A DNA stretch of 64,000 bases from JASHPR01 sp963815375 (GCA_963815375.1 CAWFGX010000001.1:124001-188000); one strand, 5' to 3'. Positions 18,841 to 28,533 are shown, counted from the stretch's first letter. The notes: generated by a model not told the origin, from the sequence alone. Program-made: numbers and translations.

Positions 18841-20382
18841 TCAAGTGCGCCAAAGGGCCGCAGTGTTGGCTTTGCGCCGCCCCTTCGGCGCGGTCTGCTC
18901 GAACGAGTAGGCCAGGGCCAGGAGCCTGGGCTCGCTCCATGGCCGGCCGATCAGCGACAGCCCGACCGGCAGCTCTCCCACATGGCCAGCGGGAACGGAC
19001 AGCGACGGGTACCCGCACACAGCGGCCGGGCCGGCCGTGTGGAACTCGAACAGGTCGCCGAGCAGGTGATCGATGAGCCTCGCCGGGCCGCCGGACAGCG
19101 CAACCACGGCGTCCAGCCGGTCACCGTCGAGCGCGCCGTCGAGCGCCGCGTGGGCGAGCCGGCTCGCCTCGCCCCGCGCGGCCAGGTAAGCCGGGTCGCT
19201 GAGGTCGCCGCTGGTGGCTTCTGCACGCTCGAACAGATCCTGGCCAAAGTGGATGAGGACCCTGTCAGCGTTCTGAATATTGAACGTGATCAGCTCGGCG
19301 AGCGTCATCGGATGCTCGCCCGGCAGGGCGGCAAGGTAAGCGTTCAGGTCGTGCTTGAACTCCCAGAGCAGCGCGCTGAGCTCGTGTTCCCACACCTCTT
19401 CGGTTCCGGGCAGCCGCACTGGGTCAATCACATCGGCGCCCGCCGAGCGCAGCCACGCGACCGCGGCGTCGAGCACGGCGGTGGTGGCCAGCGGGGCATC
19501 GGCGGAGGGGTCACGCCATACGCCAAGCCGCGCGCCTGACAGCGCTCCGGCGTCCAGGAAGGCCGTGTAGTCGCCGGGCCGGCCCTCGGCGCCAGCCGTC
19601 GCCGGGTCAGCCGGGTCCTGCCGCCCTGCCAGTGCCCCCAGCATCGCCGCGGCGTCGGCAACGCTGCCGGCCATCGGGCCCGCGGTGTCCTGGGCGACCG
19701 AGATCGGCACGATGCCGCACCGGCTGACCAGCCCGATGGTGGGCTTGAGACCCACCACGCCGCAGGCGCCGGACGGCGACACGATCGACCCGTCGGTTTC
19801 GGTTCCGACCGCGAGTGGTGCCAGGCCCGCGGCGACAGCGACCGCGGAGCCCGAGCTGGACCCGGACGGGTTGCGGCCGGTACCGTGCGGGTTCACCGCC
19901 TGGCCGCCGAGGGTGCTCCAGCCGCTGCTGGACTTGGCCGAGCGGAAGTTCGCCCACTCCGACAGGTTGGTCTTGCCGAGGATCACAGCGCCAGCGGCGC
20001 GCAGCCGCGAGACGCAGAACGCGTCGCCGGACTCGGCGCCTGCAAGAGCCGGTGAGCCTGCGGTGGCCGGGAGCCCGGCGATCGCGACGTTGTCCTTGAT
20101 CAGCACCGGGATGCCCTCGAGCGCCCGCGGCGCCGCGCCGCTGGCCCGCAGGGAGTCACTGGCGGCGGCCTGCTCCGCCGCGTCCGGGCTGACCGTGATC
20201 ACCGCATGCAGCTCGGGGTTGAGCCGCTCGATGCGCTCCAGGTAGAACGCCGTCAGCTCAGCTGCTGACAGCGATCGCCGCGACATGGCGTCCTTGAGCT
20301 CGGCCACCGTGGCATTGCCAGCGCGAACGCCCGAACCGCCTACCTGCTCAGACAGTGATTCCAGTGATTCAGCCACCGACAT
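18841..20382 (-). CDS. Amidase signature family hydrolase
   Basis: A 513-residue amidase. The Ser-cisSer-Lys triad is visible: Lys in GIPVLIKDNVA near residue 93, the cis-Ser in the glycine-rich signature NPSGSSSGSAVAVAAG near 170, and the nucleophile Ser in TETDGSIVSPSGACG near 194. The HGTGRNPSGSSSG context and GLKPTIGLVSRCGIVPIS are closest to 6-aminohexanoate dimer hydrolase/amidase-like enzymes rather than GatA. There is no GatB or GatC nearby, so it is not a tRNA amidotransferase subunit. It is co-oriented with mshC and may be co-transcribed with it. The natural substrate is unknown. Confidence 0.92.
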   Translation of the reverse strand: MSVAESLESLSEQVGGSGVRAGNATVAELKDAMSRRSLSAAELTAFYLERIERLNPELHAVITVSPDAAEQAAASDSLRASGAAPRALEGIPVLIKDNVAIAGLPATAGSPALAGAESGDAFCVSRLRAAGAVILGKTNLSEWANFRSAKSSSGWSTLGGQAVNPHGTGRNPSGSSSGSAVAVAAGLAPLAVGTETDGSIVSPSGACGVVGLKPTIGLVSRCGIVPISVAQDTAGPMAGSVADAAAMLGALAGRQDPADPATAGAEGRPGDYTAFLDAGALSGARLGVWRDPSADAPLATTAVLDAAVAWLRSAGADVIDPVRLPGTEEVWEHELSALLWEFKHDLNAYLAALPGEHPMTLAELITFNIQNADRVLIHFGQDLFERAEATSGDLSDPAYLAARGEASRLAHAALDGALDGDRLDAVVALSGGPARLIDHLLGDLFEFHTAGPAAVCGYPSLSVPAGHVGELPVGLSLIGRPWSEPRLLALAYSFEQTAPKGRRKANTAALWRT

Positions 20383-20427
20383 ACCGTGAAGGCTAAGGCT
20401 TTCCCTGACGGCAGGGAATGCACGACG

Positions 20428-23280
20428 TCAGCTGCCGTGCCGCCTGAGCTTGTCGCGAAGCTGTCCGGCAGACGGGTGATGCAGCTCGTCAAGGATCACG
20501 AGGGCCTTCGTCCAGGCATCCCGGGCGGCCATCGCGTTGTCGGCGGCGTTGTGGGCGTCGCCGAGATTGGCGAGGGTCTTTGCCTGGTTGAAGCGGTCGC
20601 CAAGGTGGACGGCAATTGCCAGCGCGTGCTGGTAGCAGTCGACCGCATCATCGTGGTGACCTAGATGCTGGTGGACGAAGCCAAGGGTGTCCCAGATGTT
20701 CGACTTGCCGTGGAGGGTGTCGCTGAATTCCTGGTGCAAGGTTATGGCCTGCTGGCAGATTTCGAGAGCCTGCGGATAGTTCCCCAGCCGGGCGTGGAAC
20801 CAGCCAATGTTGTTGAGCATGCCGGCCTGCATGAGTCGGTCACCGATGGCCCGGAACAGGCTTAGCGCCTGAAGACTATGGTCAAGGCCCTCGCTGTAAC
20901 GGCCCTGAGCCTCGTACAGCGCTGCCAGGACGGCGTGGACACGGGCTTCACCAGGGCGGTCGCCGAGCCGCTGGGTCAGGTCGAGGGCGTGCCTGAAGTG
21001 GTTGTGCGCCTCCTGGTAGCGGCCGAGCAACTGCTGGGCTTCACCGAGGTTGCGGTGGGCGATGCCCTGAGCGTTGAGATCGCCCAGCCGCAGTGCGACT
21101 GCCAGCCCAGTCTCATGGGCGGCCACGGCGCTGTCCCAGTAGCCGCGCCGGTAGAGGAATGTCGTCAGTGTCACAGGTAGCTGCCAGGCGCACTCGTCGA
21201 AGCCGGTGTCGGCAGCCAGGCTGACTGCTCCGAGCAGCACCCGGTGCTCGGCCTCGAACCAGTTCGTCGCCTGCTGGTAGTCGGCGACGTTCTCTGGGAG
21301 CACTCCGGGCAGCGGCGCGGCCGACGTGATCTCGTCGCGGTGCGGATGGAACGGGATGCTGGCCGTGTGCGCGGTGTGCAGGTAGTGGTCGAGCATCCGG
21401 TGGATGGCTGACTGGCGCTGGTCCGGGCTGTCCTGGGTGCCAGCGAGCTCGGCGGCGTAGGCGCGCAGCAGGTCGTGGAACGCGAACCGGCCCGGGAGGT
21501 CCTCGGCGATCAGGTTCGCCCGGGTCAGCTCGCGCAGTGCGCAGCGGGCATCGCTGGGAGCCAAGCCGGCCATGCTGGCGGCGGCGGCTGCGGTGATGTC
21601 GGGGCCGGGGTGCAGGCCGAGCAGCCGGAACATCCGCGCGGCTGGCGCGCTGAGCTGCTGGTAGGAACAGGAGAATGCGGTCTGGATGCTGCTCGCGGCG
21701 TCTCCGGCATTGAGGGCGTCCAGCCGGCCTCGGGCATCGCGCAGCTCGCCGGCCACGGTGGCAAGGGACGTGCCAGGGTGCAGTTCCGCACGGGCGGCGG
21801 CGATGGCCAGGGCCAGCGGCAGCCGCGCACACGCCGCGATCAGCTCGGCGGCCGCGTCAGGTTCGGCGGCGATCCGTTCCGCGCCGATGCGCCGGGCCAG
21901 CAGCTCGTTCGCGTCGGACTCGCTGAGGACGTCGAGCGTGACCGGATGCGCGCCGTCGACGGCGACGAGACTAGCGAGCTGGCTGCGGCTGGTCACCAGT
22001 ACCAGGCACCCTGGGCTGCCCGGAAGCAGCGGCCGGACCTGGTCCGCGTCGCGGGCGTTGTCCAGCACGATCAGCATCCGCCGGCCTGCGATCAGGCTGC
22101 GGTACAGCGCCGCGCTGGCCTCCTGGTCTGGCGGGGCTGGGGCCTCCGGCCCCTGGAGGGCGGTAAGGAACCGGCGGATCGCGTCCGCGGGCTGGAGCGG
22201 GGCCGCGGACGGGTCGAAGCCGCGCAGGTTCACATACAGCTGACCGTCGGGAAACCACTCGGCCATCTGGTGGGCCCAGCGGACCGCAAGCGCTGTCTTG
22301 CCGACCCCGGCGGTCCCGCCGATCGCCGAGATCACCACCGTGCCCGGTTCATCGGCACGGGGTGGGTCCAGCAGGCTGGTCAGCGCCTTCAGCTCCTCGG
22401 CCCGGCCGGCGAAGTGGCGCGCTGGCGCTGGCAGCTGCCGCGGCACTACCGCCGGGGCCGTCCGCGCCACCCCCGGCCCTGCCTGACCGGTCACGCCGGG
22501 CCTCAGTGATGCCTCCGGAGGCTCCAGGTCCGGGTCGGCATCGAGCACCTGCTGCTCAAGGCGGCGCAGCTCGGGCCCGGGCTCGGCGCCGAGCTCGTCG
22601 ATCAGCACCCGGCGGGCGCGCTGGTAGGCAGCCAGGGCCTCACCCTGCTGCCCGTTGCGGTACAGCCCCAGCATCAGCAGCGCATGCAGCCGCTCCCGCA
22701 GCGGATGAGCGCCCGCAAGTTGCCGCAGTTCGGCGATGACCTCGGCGTGACGGCCCAGCCGCAGCTCCGCGTCGATGCGCGCCTCCACCGCCTGCAACCG
22801 CATCTCCTCGAGCCGAGGCACCGCCTGAACCGCCAGCACCTCCGATGCGACGTCCGCCAGCGGCTCACCGCGCCAGAGCGACAGCGCCTCGCCGAGCTGC
22901 TCCGCTGCCAGGTCCCAGTTCCCCAGGCGCGCGGCATTCCTTGCCGCCTCCTGCGCGGCCTCGAATCTGGACACGTCCAGCTCGTCGCCGTCGACCCTGA
23001 TCAGGTACCCCCCCGAGACCGTGGTGATCCGCCCGTCGGCGTCACCGCCCAGCGCCTGCCGCAGCCGCTTGACATAGTTATGGATTGTCACCCGCGCCGA
23101 CGCAGGAGGAGATGACCCCCACAGCGCGTCAGCGAGTTCCTGCAGCGACACCATGCGGTTCGCGTTCAGCAGCAACGCTGCGAGTAGCGCCCGCTGTTTG
23201 CCCGCTGGGATCGTCACCGCTACCCCGGCCCGGCGCACCATCAGCGGTCCAAGCAGCCCGAACTGCGTCTGCGCCGCCAT
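20428..23280 (-). CDS. AfsR/SARP-type regulator with BTAD, NB-ARC ATPase and TPR domains
   Basis: A 950-residue regulator. Residues 1-95 are an OmpR-like winged helix (LLGPLMVRRAGV, LADALWGSSPPAS, GGYLIRV). Residues 100-245 are the bacterial transcriptional activation domain, helical and TPR-like. An NB-ARC NTPase follows, with Walker A GGTAGVGKTALAVRWAHQ near residue 325 and a RMLIVLDNARDADQVRPLLPG Walker B strand near 405. The C-terminal 300 residues are TPR repeats (YWDSAVAAHETGLAVALRLG and repeats of that spacing). AfsR-type proteins integrate signals to control secondary metabolism. No biosynthetic cluster adjoins it, so its targets are unclear. GGGAGG lies four bases before the ATG. Confidence 0.94.
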   Translation of the reverse strand: MAAQTQFGLLGPLMVRRAGVAVTIPAGKQRALLAALLLNANRMVSLQELADALWGSSPPASARVTIHNYVKRLRQALGGDADGRITTVSGGYLIRVDGDELDVSRFEAAQEAARNAARLGNWDLAAEQLGEALSLWRGEPLADVASEVLAVQAVPRLEEMRLQAVEARIDAELRLGRHAEVIAELRQLAGAHPLRERLHALLMLGLYRNGQQGEALAAYQRARRVLIDELGAEPGPELRRLEQQVLDADPDLEPPEASLRPGVTGQAGPGVARTAPAVVPRQLPAPARHFAGRAEELKALTSLLDPPRADEPGTVVISAIGGTAGVGKTALAVRWAHQMAEWFPDGQLYVNLRGFDPSAAPLQPADAIRRFLTALQGPEAPAPPDQEASAALYRSLIAGRRMLIVLDNARDADQVRPLLPGSPGCLVLVTSRSQLASLVAVDGAHPVTLDVLSESDANELLARRIGAERIAAEPDAAAELIAACARLPLALAIAAARAELHPGTSLATVAGELRDARGRLDALNAGDAASSIQTAFSCSYQQLSAPAARMFRLLGLHPGPDITAAAAASMAGLAPSDARCALRELTRANLIAEDLPGRFAFHDLLRAYAAELAGTQDSPDQRQSAIHRMLDHYLHTAHTASIPFHPHRDEITSAAPLPGVLPENVADYQQATNWFEAEHRVLLGAVSLAADTGFDECAWQLPVTLTTFLYRRGYWDSAVAAHETGLAVALRLGDLNAQGIAHRNLGEAQQLLGRYQEAHNHFRHALDLTQRLGDRPGEARVHAVLAALYEAQGRYSEGLDHSLQALSLFRAIGDRLMQAGMLNNIGWFHARLGNYPQALEICQQAITLHQEFSDTLHGKSNIWDTLGFVHQHLGHHDDAVDCYQHALAIAVHLGDRFNQAKTLANLGDAHNAADNAMAARDAWTKALVILDELHHPSAGQLRDKLRRHGS

Positions 23281-23539
23281 ATGCCTCCCTGCCAGCCTTG
23301 CTAGCGGCGAACACCCCCGTGAGCTCGCATGTTAGTGCCGCCGTCACACGACTGGCGCATACAAGGCAATGCAGAGCGAATGGCCGGCAGCCGGATTGCC
23401 GGGGCGACCGGCGCCGTCGTTCAGCAGACTGCCCGGATTAGGATGATATGCTCCGGGCGCAGGCAGCCTGGCTGGGTTACGGCCGAGTCAGGTGCCGCCT
23501 GTGGCTGTCCGGATCCCCGCGGCCTCTAGACTCCTGCGG

Positions 23540-24088
23540 GTGAGTACGCGCATTGGCAGCCTGGACGCGGTGCCGGCGCTGGGCCGGCCGGATCTGCTGG
23601 CCTCGGCAGTCGCCTCAGCACTCGAATCACTGAACGGGAGCCTGCCCGCTGACGCCGTCGGCGTGGCTGAGATCGACCCGGCGCTGGCGGACACGGCCGC
23701 GTTCTGCGAGCGCTACGGCGTATCCCCGGCCGAGTCCGCTAACTGCGTTGTCGTGTCTGGCCGGCGCGACGGCGAGACCCGGTTCGCTGCGTGCGTCATC
23801 CTGGCCACGACCAGGGCCGACGTGAACGGCGTGGTCCGCCGGGAGCTCGACGTGCGTAAGGCGTCGTTCGCCGCCACCGACGTCGCTGTCGCGGAGACAG
23901 GTATGGAGTACGGCGGGATCACGCCAGTCGGCCTGCCCGCGCAGTGGCCGGTCTTCGTCGACGCGGCCATCGCTGCCAGCCCGCTGGTCGTCATCGGCAG
24001 CGGTGTGCGCCGCTCCAAGCTCGTCCTCCCCGGCGAGGTGCTCGCCCGGCTCCCCGGAGCGGTCGTCCTGGACGGTCTCGGCCGCTAG
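23540..24088 (+). CDS. YbaK/aminoacyl-tRNA deacylase-like protein
   Basis: A 182-residue protein of the YbaK/ProX/EbsC fold, which hydrolyses mischarged aminoacyl-tRNAs in trans. It carries the family blocks ANCVVVSGRR near residue 60, LDVRKASFA near 105 with the conserved Lys, ETGMEYGGITPVGLP near 120, and VVIGSGVRRSKLVLP near 155. Start GTG 23540 (VSTRIGSLDAVP) is preferred because the frame further upstream has no coding character. The 23281-23539 stretch separates it from the divergent SARP gene and should hold both promoters; I see no clear operator there. Confidence 0.85.
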   Translation: MSTRIGSLDAVPALGRPDLLASAVASALESLNGSLPADAVGVAEIDPALADTAAFCERYGVSPAESANCVVVSGRRDGETRFAACVILATTRADVNGVVRRELDVRKASFAATDVAVAETGMEYGGITPVGLPAQWPVFVDAAIAASPLVVIGSGVRRSKLVLPGEVLARLPGAVVLDGLGR

Positions 24089-24194
24089 CCACTGATGGCG
24101 TATCTGGCCGTTCGCAATCGTGGCTGGGGTACTGCAGGGGTGCCCGTGCGGTCAGGTGCCCGCTCAGCCGCCGCCCCAGGCCAATGTTTTCATG

Positions 24195-24239
24195 ATCGTG
24201 GACCCAAACCCACTGCATGAGTGGGTCTTGGTCCACGAT
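24195..24239. terminator. Long two-part hairpin between convergent genes
   Basis: A 45-base imperfect palindrome. The outer arms 24195-24204 and 24230-24239 (ATCGTGGACC / GGTCCACGAT) pair perfectly over 10 bp. A 3-by-3 internal loop follows, then inner arms 24208-24214 and 24220-24226 (ACCCACT / AGTGGGT) around a 5-base GCATG loop. It sits between the convergent YbaK-like and MFS genes, so a bidirectional terminator is the simplest reading. The rest of 24089-24333 shows no gene. Confidence 0.6.
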
Positions 24240-24333
24240 GCCTGACAGGGCAATTTCGGCGTGCCCCTAACTCGCCGGCTCGGCGCCGGAAAGCCAGGAG
24301 CCGTGCAGCAGCTGTCCGTAAGTGGTTGACGGG

Positions 24334-25794
24334 CTACCAGGTGCCGTGGTTCTCGGGGACCAGGCGGACCAGCGGCACGATGACCGCGAGCAGCGCGACG
24401 AACACCACGAAGACGTGCGCCTGGACCAGGCCGGGATGAGCGGCGCGCGCGATGATCGCGGTAGTCACCGAGACCGCGATGATCGCCCCGGACTGGCGGA
24501 ACATGCCGCGCAGCCCGGCGATCGCGGCCACCTGGTCCGGGGCCAGCTGCAGGCTGGCGTTGTTGGAGGCGGGGACCGACAGGCCCATGCCGCAGCCGGT
24601 AGCGGCCGTGGCAATGGCCAGCCACGCGTAGGGCGCGAACATCGGCCGGGCCGCCATCATCAGCAGGCCACCGGCCAGGACAATGAACCCGGCGACCATC
24701 GGCAGGCGGTAGCCGGTGCGCCGCAGCGCCATCGCGGCCACGCCGGCGACGGAGATCATCCCGACCGCGCGGGCAGTGAGCAGCGTGCCCGAGGCGAGCG
24801 GCGCGATGTGGTACCGCTCCTGCGCGTAGAGCGGGACGAGCGCGGCGAACCCCAGGGCGGCGGCCCCGTAGATCAGGTTGATCAGGTTCATGATGCCGAA
24901 GCCGCGCCCGCGCAGCAGCCGGTAGGGGACGAACGGCGCTGCGCTGCGCCGCGAGTGCCGGACGAACGCCACCAGCGCGACGGCGGCGACCGCCTCGCTG
25001 CCCAGGAAGACGGGGCCGTACAGCGCTACCCGGCCGCTGCCCACGTAGCTGATGCCGAACATCCCGGCCGCGATCACGGTGGCCAGCAGGCAGACCCCTC
25101 GGACATCGATACGGCTGGGCCGGCGCACGGACGAGGCCGGAATGAACCTGGCCACCAGCGCTATCAGGATGATCCCGATCGGCAGGTTCACCAGGAAGAT
25201 GCCCCGCCAGGACCAGTAGCTGACGAACACGCCGCCGATGACGGGACCGATCATCCCGCCAGCGGGCAGGATGGACGTGAACATGCCCACGGCTCGGTCG
25301 CGCTCCCGGCCGAAGTGGTCGGCCACGATGCCGGTGGCCGACGGCATGAACGCGCCGCCGCCGAGCGCCTGGATGAACCGCGGCACCAGCAGCAGCGCCA
25401 TGTTCGGGGCGAAGCCGCAGGCGAGCGAGGACAGGGTGAACACGGCCGCGGAGACCATGTAGACCTTCTTGCGGCCGTACATGTCGCTGATCTTCCCGGC
25501 CATCGGCATCGCGATGACCTGGCCCAGCGCGTAGATCGAGATTGTCCAGCCGGCCCAGTTGATCGGTGCGCGCAGTTCCCGCTCGATCGCGGGCAGCGCG
25601 GTGGCCACAATGGTCTGATCAATCGAGGCCATGAACAGGCCGATGGAGACGATGGCGAAGATGAGCTTGCGGCGGCCCGGCGGCCCCGTGGTAGCAGGCC
25701 CCGTGGTGGCACGCCCCAGAGTGCACGGCTCAGGGGAGCCGGGCTCTCCGGGGACGCCGGCGGCTACGGGATGGCCTTGCTCAACGGCACTCAC
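24334..25794 (-). CDS. MFS transporter, DHA2 (14-helix) drug exporter type
   Basis: A 486-residue membrane protein with about 14 hydrophobic segments. Motif D1, typical of the DHA2 family, is seen as SIDQTIVATALPAIERELRA near residue 57. Motif A is GKISDMYGRKKVYM near 100 and motif C is the GGMIGPVIGGVF stretch near 175. The N-terminal 40 residues are a polar tail. Start GTG 25794 faces the MarR gene with an 89-bp shared promoter region that contains a perfect palindrome. This is the usual layout of a substrate-induced efflux pump repressed by MarR. The substrate is unknown. Confidence 0.92.
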   Translation of the reverse strand: MSAVEQGHPVAAGVPGEPGSPEPCTLGRATTGPATTGPPGRRKLIFAIVSIGLFMASIDQTIVATALPAIERELRAPINWAGWTISIYALGQVIAMPMAGKISDMYGRKKVYMVSAAVFTLSSLACGFAPNMALLLVPRFIQALGGGAFMPSATGIVADHFGRERDRAVGMFTSILPAGGMIGPVIGGVFVSYWSWRGIFLVNLPIGIILIALVARFIPASSVRRPSRIDVRGVCLLATVIAAGMFGISYVGSGRVALYGPVFLGSEAVAAVALVAFVRHSRRSAAPFVPYRLLRGRGFGIMNLINLIYGAAALGFAALVPLYAQERYHIAPLASGTLLTARAVGMISVAGVAAMALRRTGYRLPMVAGFIVLAGGLLMMAARPMFAPYAWLAIATAATGCGMGLSVPASNNASLQLAPDQVAAIAGLRGMFRQSGAIIAVSVTTAIIARAAHPGLVQAHVFVVFVALLAVIVPLVRLVPENHGTW

Positions 25795-25842
25795 CAGGCG
25801 GTCATCGCAACGTCCTTGGTCCTGTCAGGTATTGTCACGCTA

Positions 25843-25862
25843 ATTGCTTGCCGGCAAGCAAT
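25843..25862. promoter_or_regulatory. Perfect 20-bp palindrome, likely MarR operator
   Basis: ATTGCTTGCCGGCAAGCAAT is a perfect palindrome lying between the MFS gene (start 25794) and the MarR gene (start 25884). Length and symmetry fit a MarR dimer site. Its place in the only intergenic region of a divergent pair suggests that it represses both genes. Confidence 0.75.
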
Positions 25863-25883
25863 CAAGCCGAATCCGGAGAACCG

Positions 25884-26336
25884 ATGGACGACGAGCTCGT
25901 GGGCAGGCTGCGCGCGGCCATCGGCAGGCTCGCCCGTCAGCTCAACGAGACGTCCACCGGCGAGGGCCTGACCCCGACGCAGTACTCGGTGCTCGGACTG
26001 GTCCGCAGCCGCGGGCCGCTGGGCCTGGCCGAGCTGACCGAGCTTGAGGGGCTGAACCCGACGATGCTGTCGCGCGTAGTCCGTGCCCTTGACGAGCAGG
26101 GCCTGATCACCCGGCTGCCTGATCCCAGCGACCTGCGGGCAGCCCGGGTGGAAATCACCCCGGCTGGTGAGCGGGTGCACGACCGCGTCCGGCAGCAGCG
26201 GGCGCGGGTGCTGTCGGAGTGCCTGGGCCGCCTGCCCGCGCAGACCGCGGCGGCGCTGCTGCAGGCCGTGCCCGCCCTGGAGGCGCTCGCCGAGACGCTG
26301 AGGTCGTCCCCACCCCCGGGACCTGCAAGCCATTAA
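25884..26336 (+). CDS. MarR-family transcriptional regulator
   Basis: A 150-residue winged-helix repressor. Residues 20-45 carry TPTQYSVLGLVRSRGPLGLA, followed by the recognition helix region LTELEGLNPTMLSRVVRAL and the wing LITRLPDPSDLRAARVEITPAGE. The start at ATG 25884 has a GGAGAA site. It is divergent from the DHA2 exporter, which it presumably represses. It has no Cys in a redox-sensing position, so a ligand-released mechanism is more likely than OhrR-type oxidation. Confidence 0.93.
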   Translation: MDDELVGRLRAAIGRLARQLNETSTGEGLTPTQYSVLGLVRSRGPLGLAELTELEGLNPTMLSRVVRALDEQGLITRLPDPSDLRAARVEITPAGERVHDRVRQQRARVLSECLGRLPAQTAAALLQAVPALEALAETLRSSPPPGPASH

Positions 26337-26403
26337 CGACCCTGCCGGGAACCGTTGCCAGCCGTTCACGCGGGCGCTACAACTGACGCAGGCGGGGCTG
26401 CAC

Positions 26404-28515
26404 ATGCCGCGCGCCGCGGCGTCCAGCCGGCCGCGCCACGCTGTGTACTCCGGGGGTCGGATCAGGGAGTCATATGTCGTTGGGCGGAGCATGCCTGGGA
26501 CCGCCGGCATGCACCGGGCAGGCAGCGGCAAGGGAGCAGGACAGCCAGTGCGGGTGACCAGCCCCGGCGAGGAGGCAGCGGCTGGGCAGCGCATACACGA
26601 CCCGAAGATCCGCGGTTACGACGCCACAGCGGAGAAGGCACTGCGGAAAACCGGGGGGATTCCGCTCACGCTCCGCATCGGGGTCAGCGGTCACCGTCTC
26701 TTCAGCGACCCCGACACGACACTGCAGCAGGTGGCCGATGCCGTGCAGTGGCTGGCTGATCAGCTTCGTCTCAGCAAAGTGTCGCAGCGCAGCCCGGTCT
26801 GCCTCCAGATGCTCACGCCGCTGGCCGCTGGCGCCGACCAGAAGGTGGCCGAGGTCGTGCGCAAACTGCCGGTCGCCGGAACCACGCTGGTCGTTCCGGT
26901 GCCGTCCGACGAGGCAAGCTACCGGGATTCGATCGCCCACGACGACCCGGACAACGGCCTGCGCAACTACGACAGGCTGCGGGCTTCCGCTGCTGTCACC
27001 GTGCTCCCTGGGACGACCGCCGACGACGCGGGGTTCCGCAAGCTCGGTGAGTGGGTGGCCGATCATTGCGACGTCCTGCTGGCTCTGTGGGACGGGGAGC
27101 CCCCGCCACTTCCAGACGCCGACGGCGTGCCATCGCCCGGAACCGCGGCGATCGTCGCCTACACGCTGAGCCATCCGCGCGAGATCCCGGTGATCGTGAT
27201 CCCCGCGCCACGCTCCGACCGCAAATACCAGCCCAGCCATCGCTTCCCGCCCGCACAGCTTCTGCTGGCGGCCGAGCACTCCAATCCGTTCCTGGGACTG
27301 TGGCTGCCGGTGCGCGGCGGGCGCGGCAGCAAGCCGCGAGGCCTGCCGTCCTTGCTCGACAGCAGTCCCCGGCAGGACCGTGCCGAGGAGCCCAGCCGGC
27401 CAGTCAGATCATGGCTGCTGAACGCGGCCGGAGGCCGGGCGCTGCGACGCAGTGTCCTCGGCCTCGCTGTCCGGCACGTCAGGCGCTTCAACGCCAGCCC
27501 GGCACCGAAGCCCGACGGCAGTTTCAGCGCGCTCACCCGCCAGGCGCTGGACGGTGCCGCTCCAGCCGGCGATCAGGCCGGAAGCGCGGCAGCGGTCCGG
27601 GAGGCGGCCAGAAACGTCGAGGCCTGGGCGTCAGCCAGATACCTTCGCGCGGACCGGCTCGCCGGCCGGTACCAGAAAGCGTTCCGCTCCCTTGATCAGT
27701 CGGTCTATGTGCTCGCCGCGGTGTCGGTCGTGCTCGCCGCAGTACGGACGATCTGGACTACGCCGGGGTCAGCGGCCGCGGCGTTCGTGACATTCCTGGA
27801 CCTGGCCGTCCTGGCCACGGTCTCGGCGATCCTGATCGGCGACGTGCGTGGCCACTTGCGCGACCGCTGGCTCAGTTTCCGCGCGATGGCCGAGTACCTG
27901 CGGATGCACATGTTCCTCGCGGTGATCTACCCGCGGATCAGCGGGAAACCCCCGTCGCTGACGCCATTGGCGCTGAACGAGTTCGTCGGCCCGGCCTGGT
28001 TCGGCAGCGGAACTCTCGCTCTGTGGTGGCACCGGCCGCCGGCGCGGCGCCCGTGGTCGGACGCTGACGTCCCGCTGCTGAAAGGCGTGCTCCGGCAGTG
28101 GGTCACCAGCCAGCGCCTGTACCACCAGAGGAAGGGCAGGCAGCACGCCGGCCTGCACCGGCGGTTCCTGGTCATTGTCACGGCGCTATTCGTGATCACC
28201 GTGCTCGCCGCACTGGTCCACGTGTTCGCCTCCGGGGCGCAGATGGACGACGCCCTGAACTTCGTCGCGCTCGGCGTGCCCGGCGTCGCAGCGGCCTTCG
28301 GCAGCATGGCCACCTCGGCCGAGCATCGCCGGCTCTCCATACGCCACCGCTCGTCGACGTATCAGCTGACCAGCCTGTATCTCCCGGTGATCGGGCGGGT
28401 CGCCTCGCTCAGCGACCTGCGCGCCCAGGCGGACAGCGTGGGCTCCTTCATGCTGGCCGAGGCGACCGACTGGTACGCGGTGCTGGCCACCCACGCGGAT
28501 GAAATTCCGGCCTAG
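26404..28515 (+). CDS. SLOG-like Rossmann domain fused to a four-helix membrane domain
   Basis: A 703-residue protein of unknown function. Residues 88-260 look like a SLOG (DprA/LOG-like) nucleotide-binding fold: LRIGVSGHRLF at 90, LTPLAAGADQKVAEVVRKLP near 140, VVPVPSDEASYRDS near 165, and ADHCDVLLALWDG near 220. The C-terminal half has four predicted membrane helices (near 440, 465, 590 and 625). The first pair follows a RADRLAGRYQKAFRSLD stretch like that before SLATT-type helices. SLOG and SLATT domains belong to nucleotide-signal conflict systems, in which the membrane part acts as a pore-like effector. The start is uncertain: ATG 26404 has a GCGGGG site, while GTG 26548 (VRVTSPGEE) also has an AGGGAG site. 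Domain assignment is by eye. Confidence 0.7.
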   Translation: MPRAAASSRPRHAVYSGGRIRESYVVGRSMPGTAGMHRAGSGKGAGQPVRVTSPGEEAAAGQRIHDPKIRGYDATAEKALRKTGGIPLTLRIGVSGHRLFSDPDTTLQQVADAVQWLADQLRLSKVSQRSPVCLQMLTPLAAGADQKVAEVVRKLPVAGTTLVVPVPSDEASYRDSIAHDDPDNGLRNYDRLRASAAVTVLPGTTADDAGFRKLGEWVADHCDVLLALWDGEPPPLPDADGVPSPGTAAIVAYTLSHPREIPVIVIPAPRSDRKYQPSHRFPPAQLLLAAEHSNPFLGLWLPVRGGRGSKPRGLPSLLDSSPRQDRAEEPSRPVRSWLLNAAGGRALRRSVLGLAVRHVRRFNASPAPKPDGSFSALTRQALDGAAPAGDQAGSAAAVREAARNVEAWASARYLRADRLAGRYQKAFRSLDQSVYVLAAVSVVLAAVRTIWTTPGSAAAAFVTFLDLAVLATVSAILIGDVRGHLRDRWLSFRAMAEYLRMHMFLAVIYPRISGKPPSLTPLALNEFVGPAWFGSGTLALWWHRPPARRPWSDADVPLLKGVLRQWVTSQRLYHQRKGRQHAGLHRRFLVIVTALFVITVLAALVHVFASGAQMDDALNFVALGVPGVAAAFGSMATSAEHRRLSIRHRSSTYQLTSLYLPVIGRVASLSDLRAQADSVGSFMLAEATDWYAVLATHADEIPA

Positions 28516-28533
28516 CAGCACAGGCCAGGGGGC

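Noticed and set aside
18841..20382. Naming the amidase GatA.
   Set aside because: The motif context differs from GatA and no gatB or gatC is adjacent.
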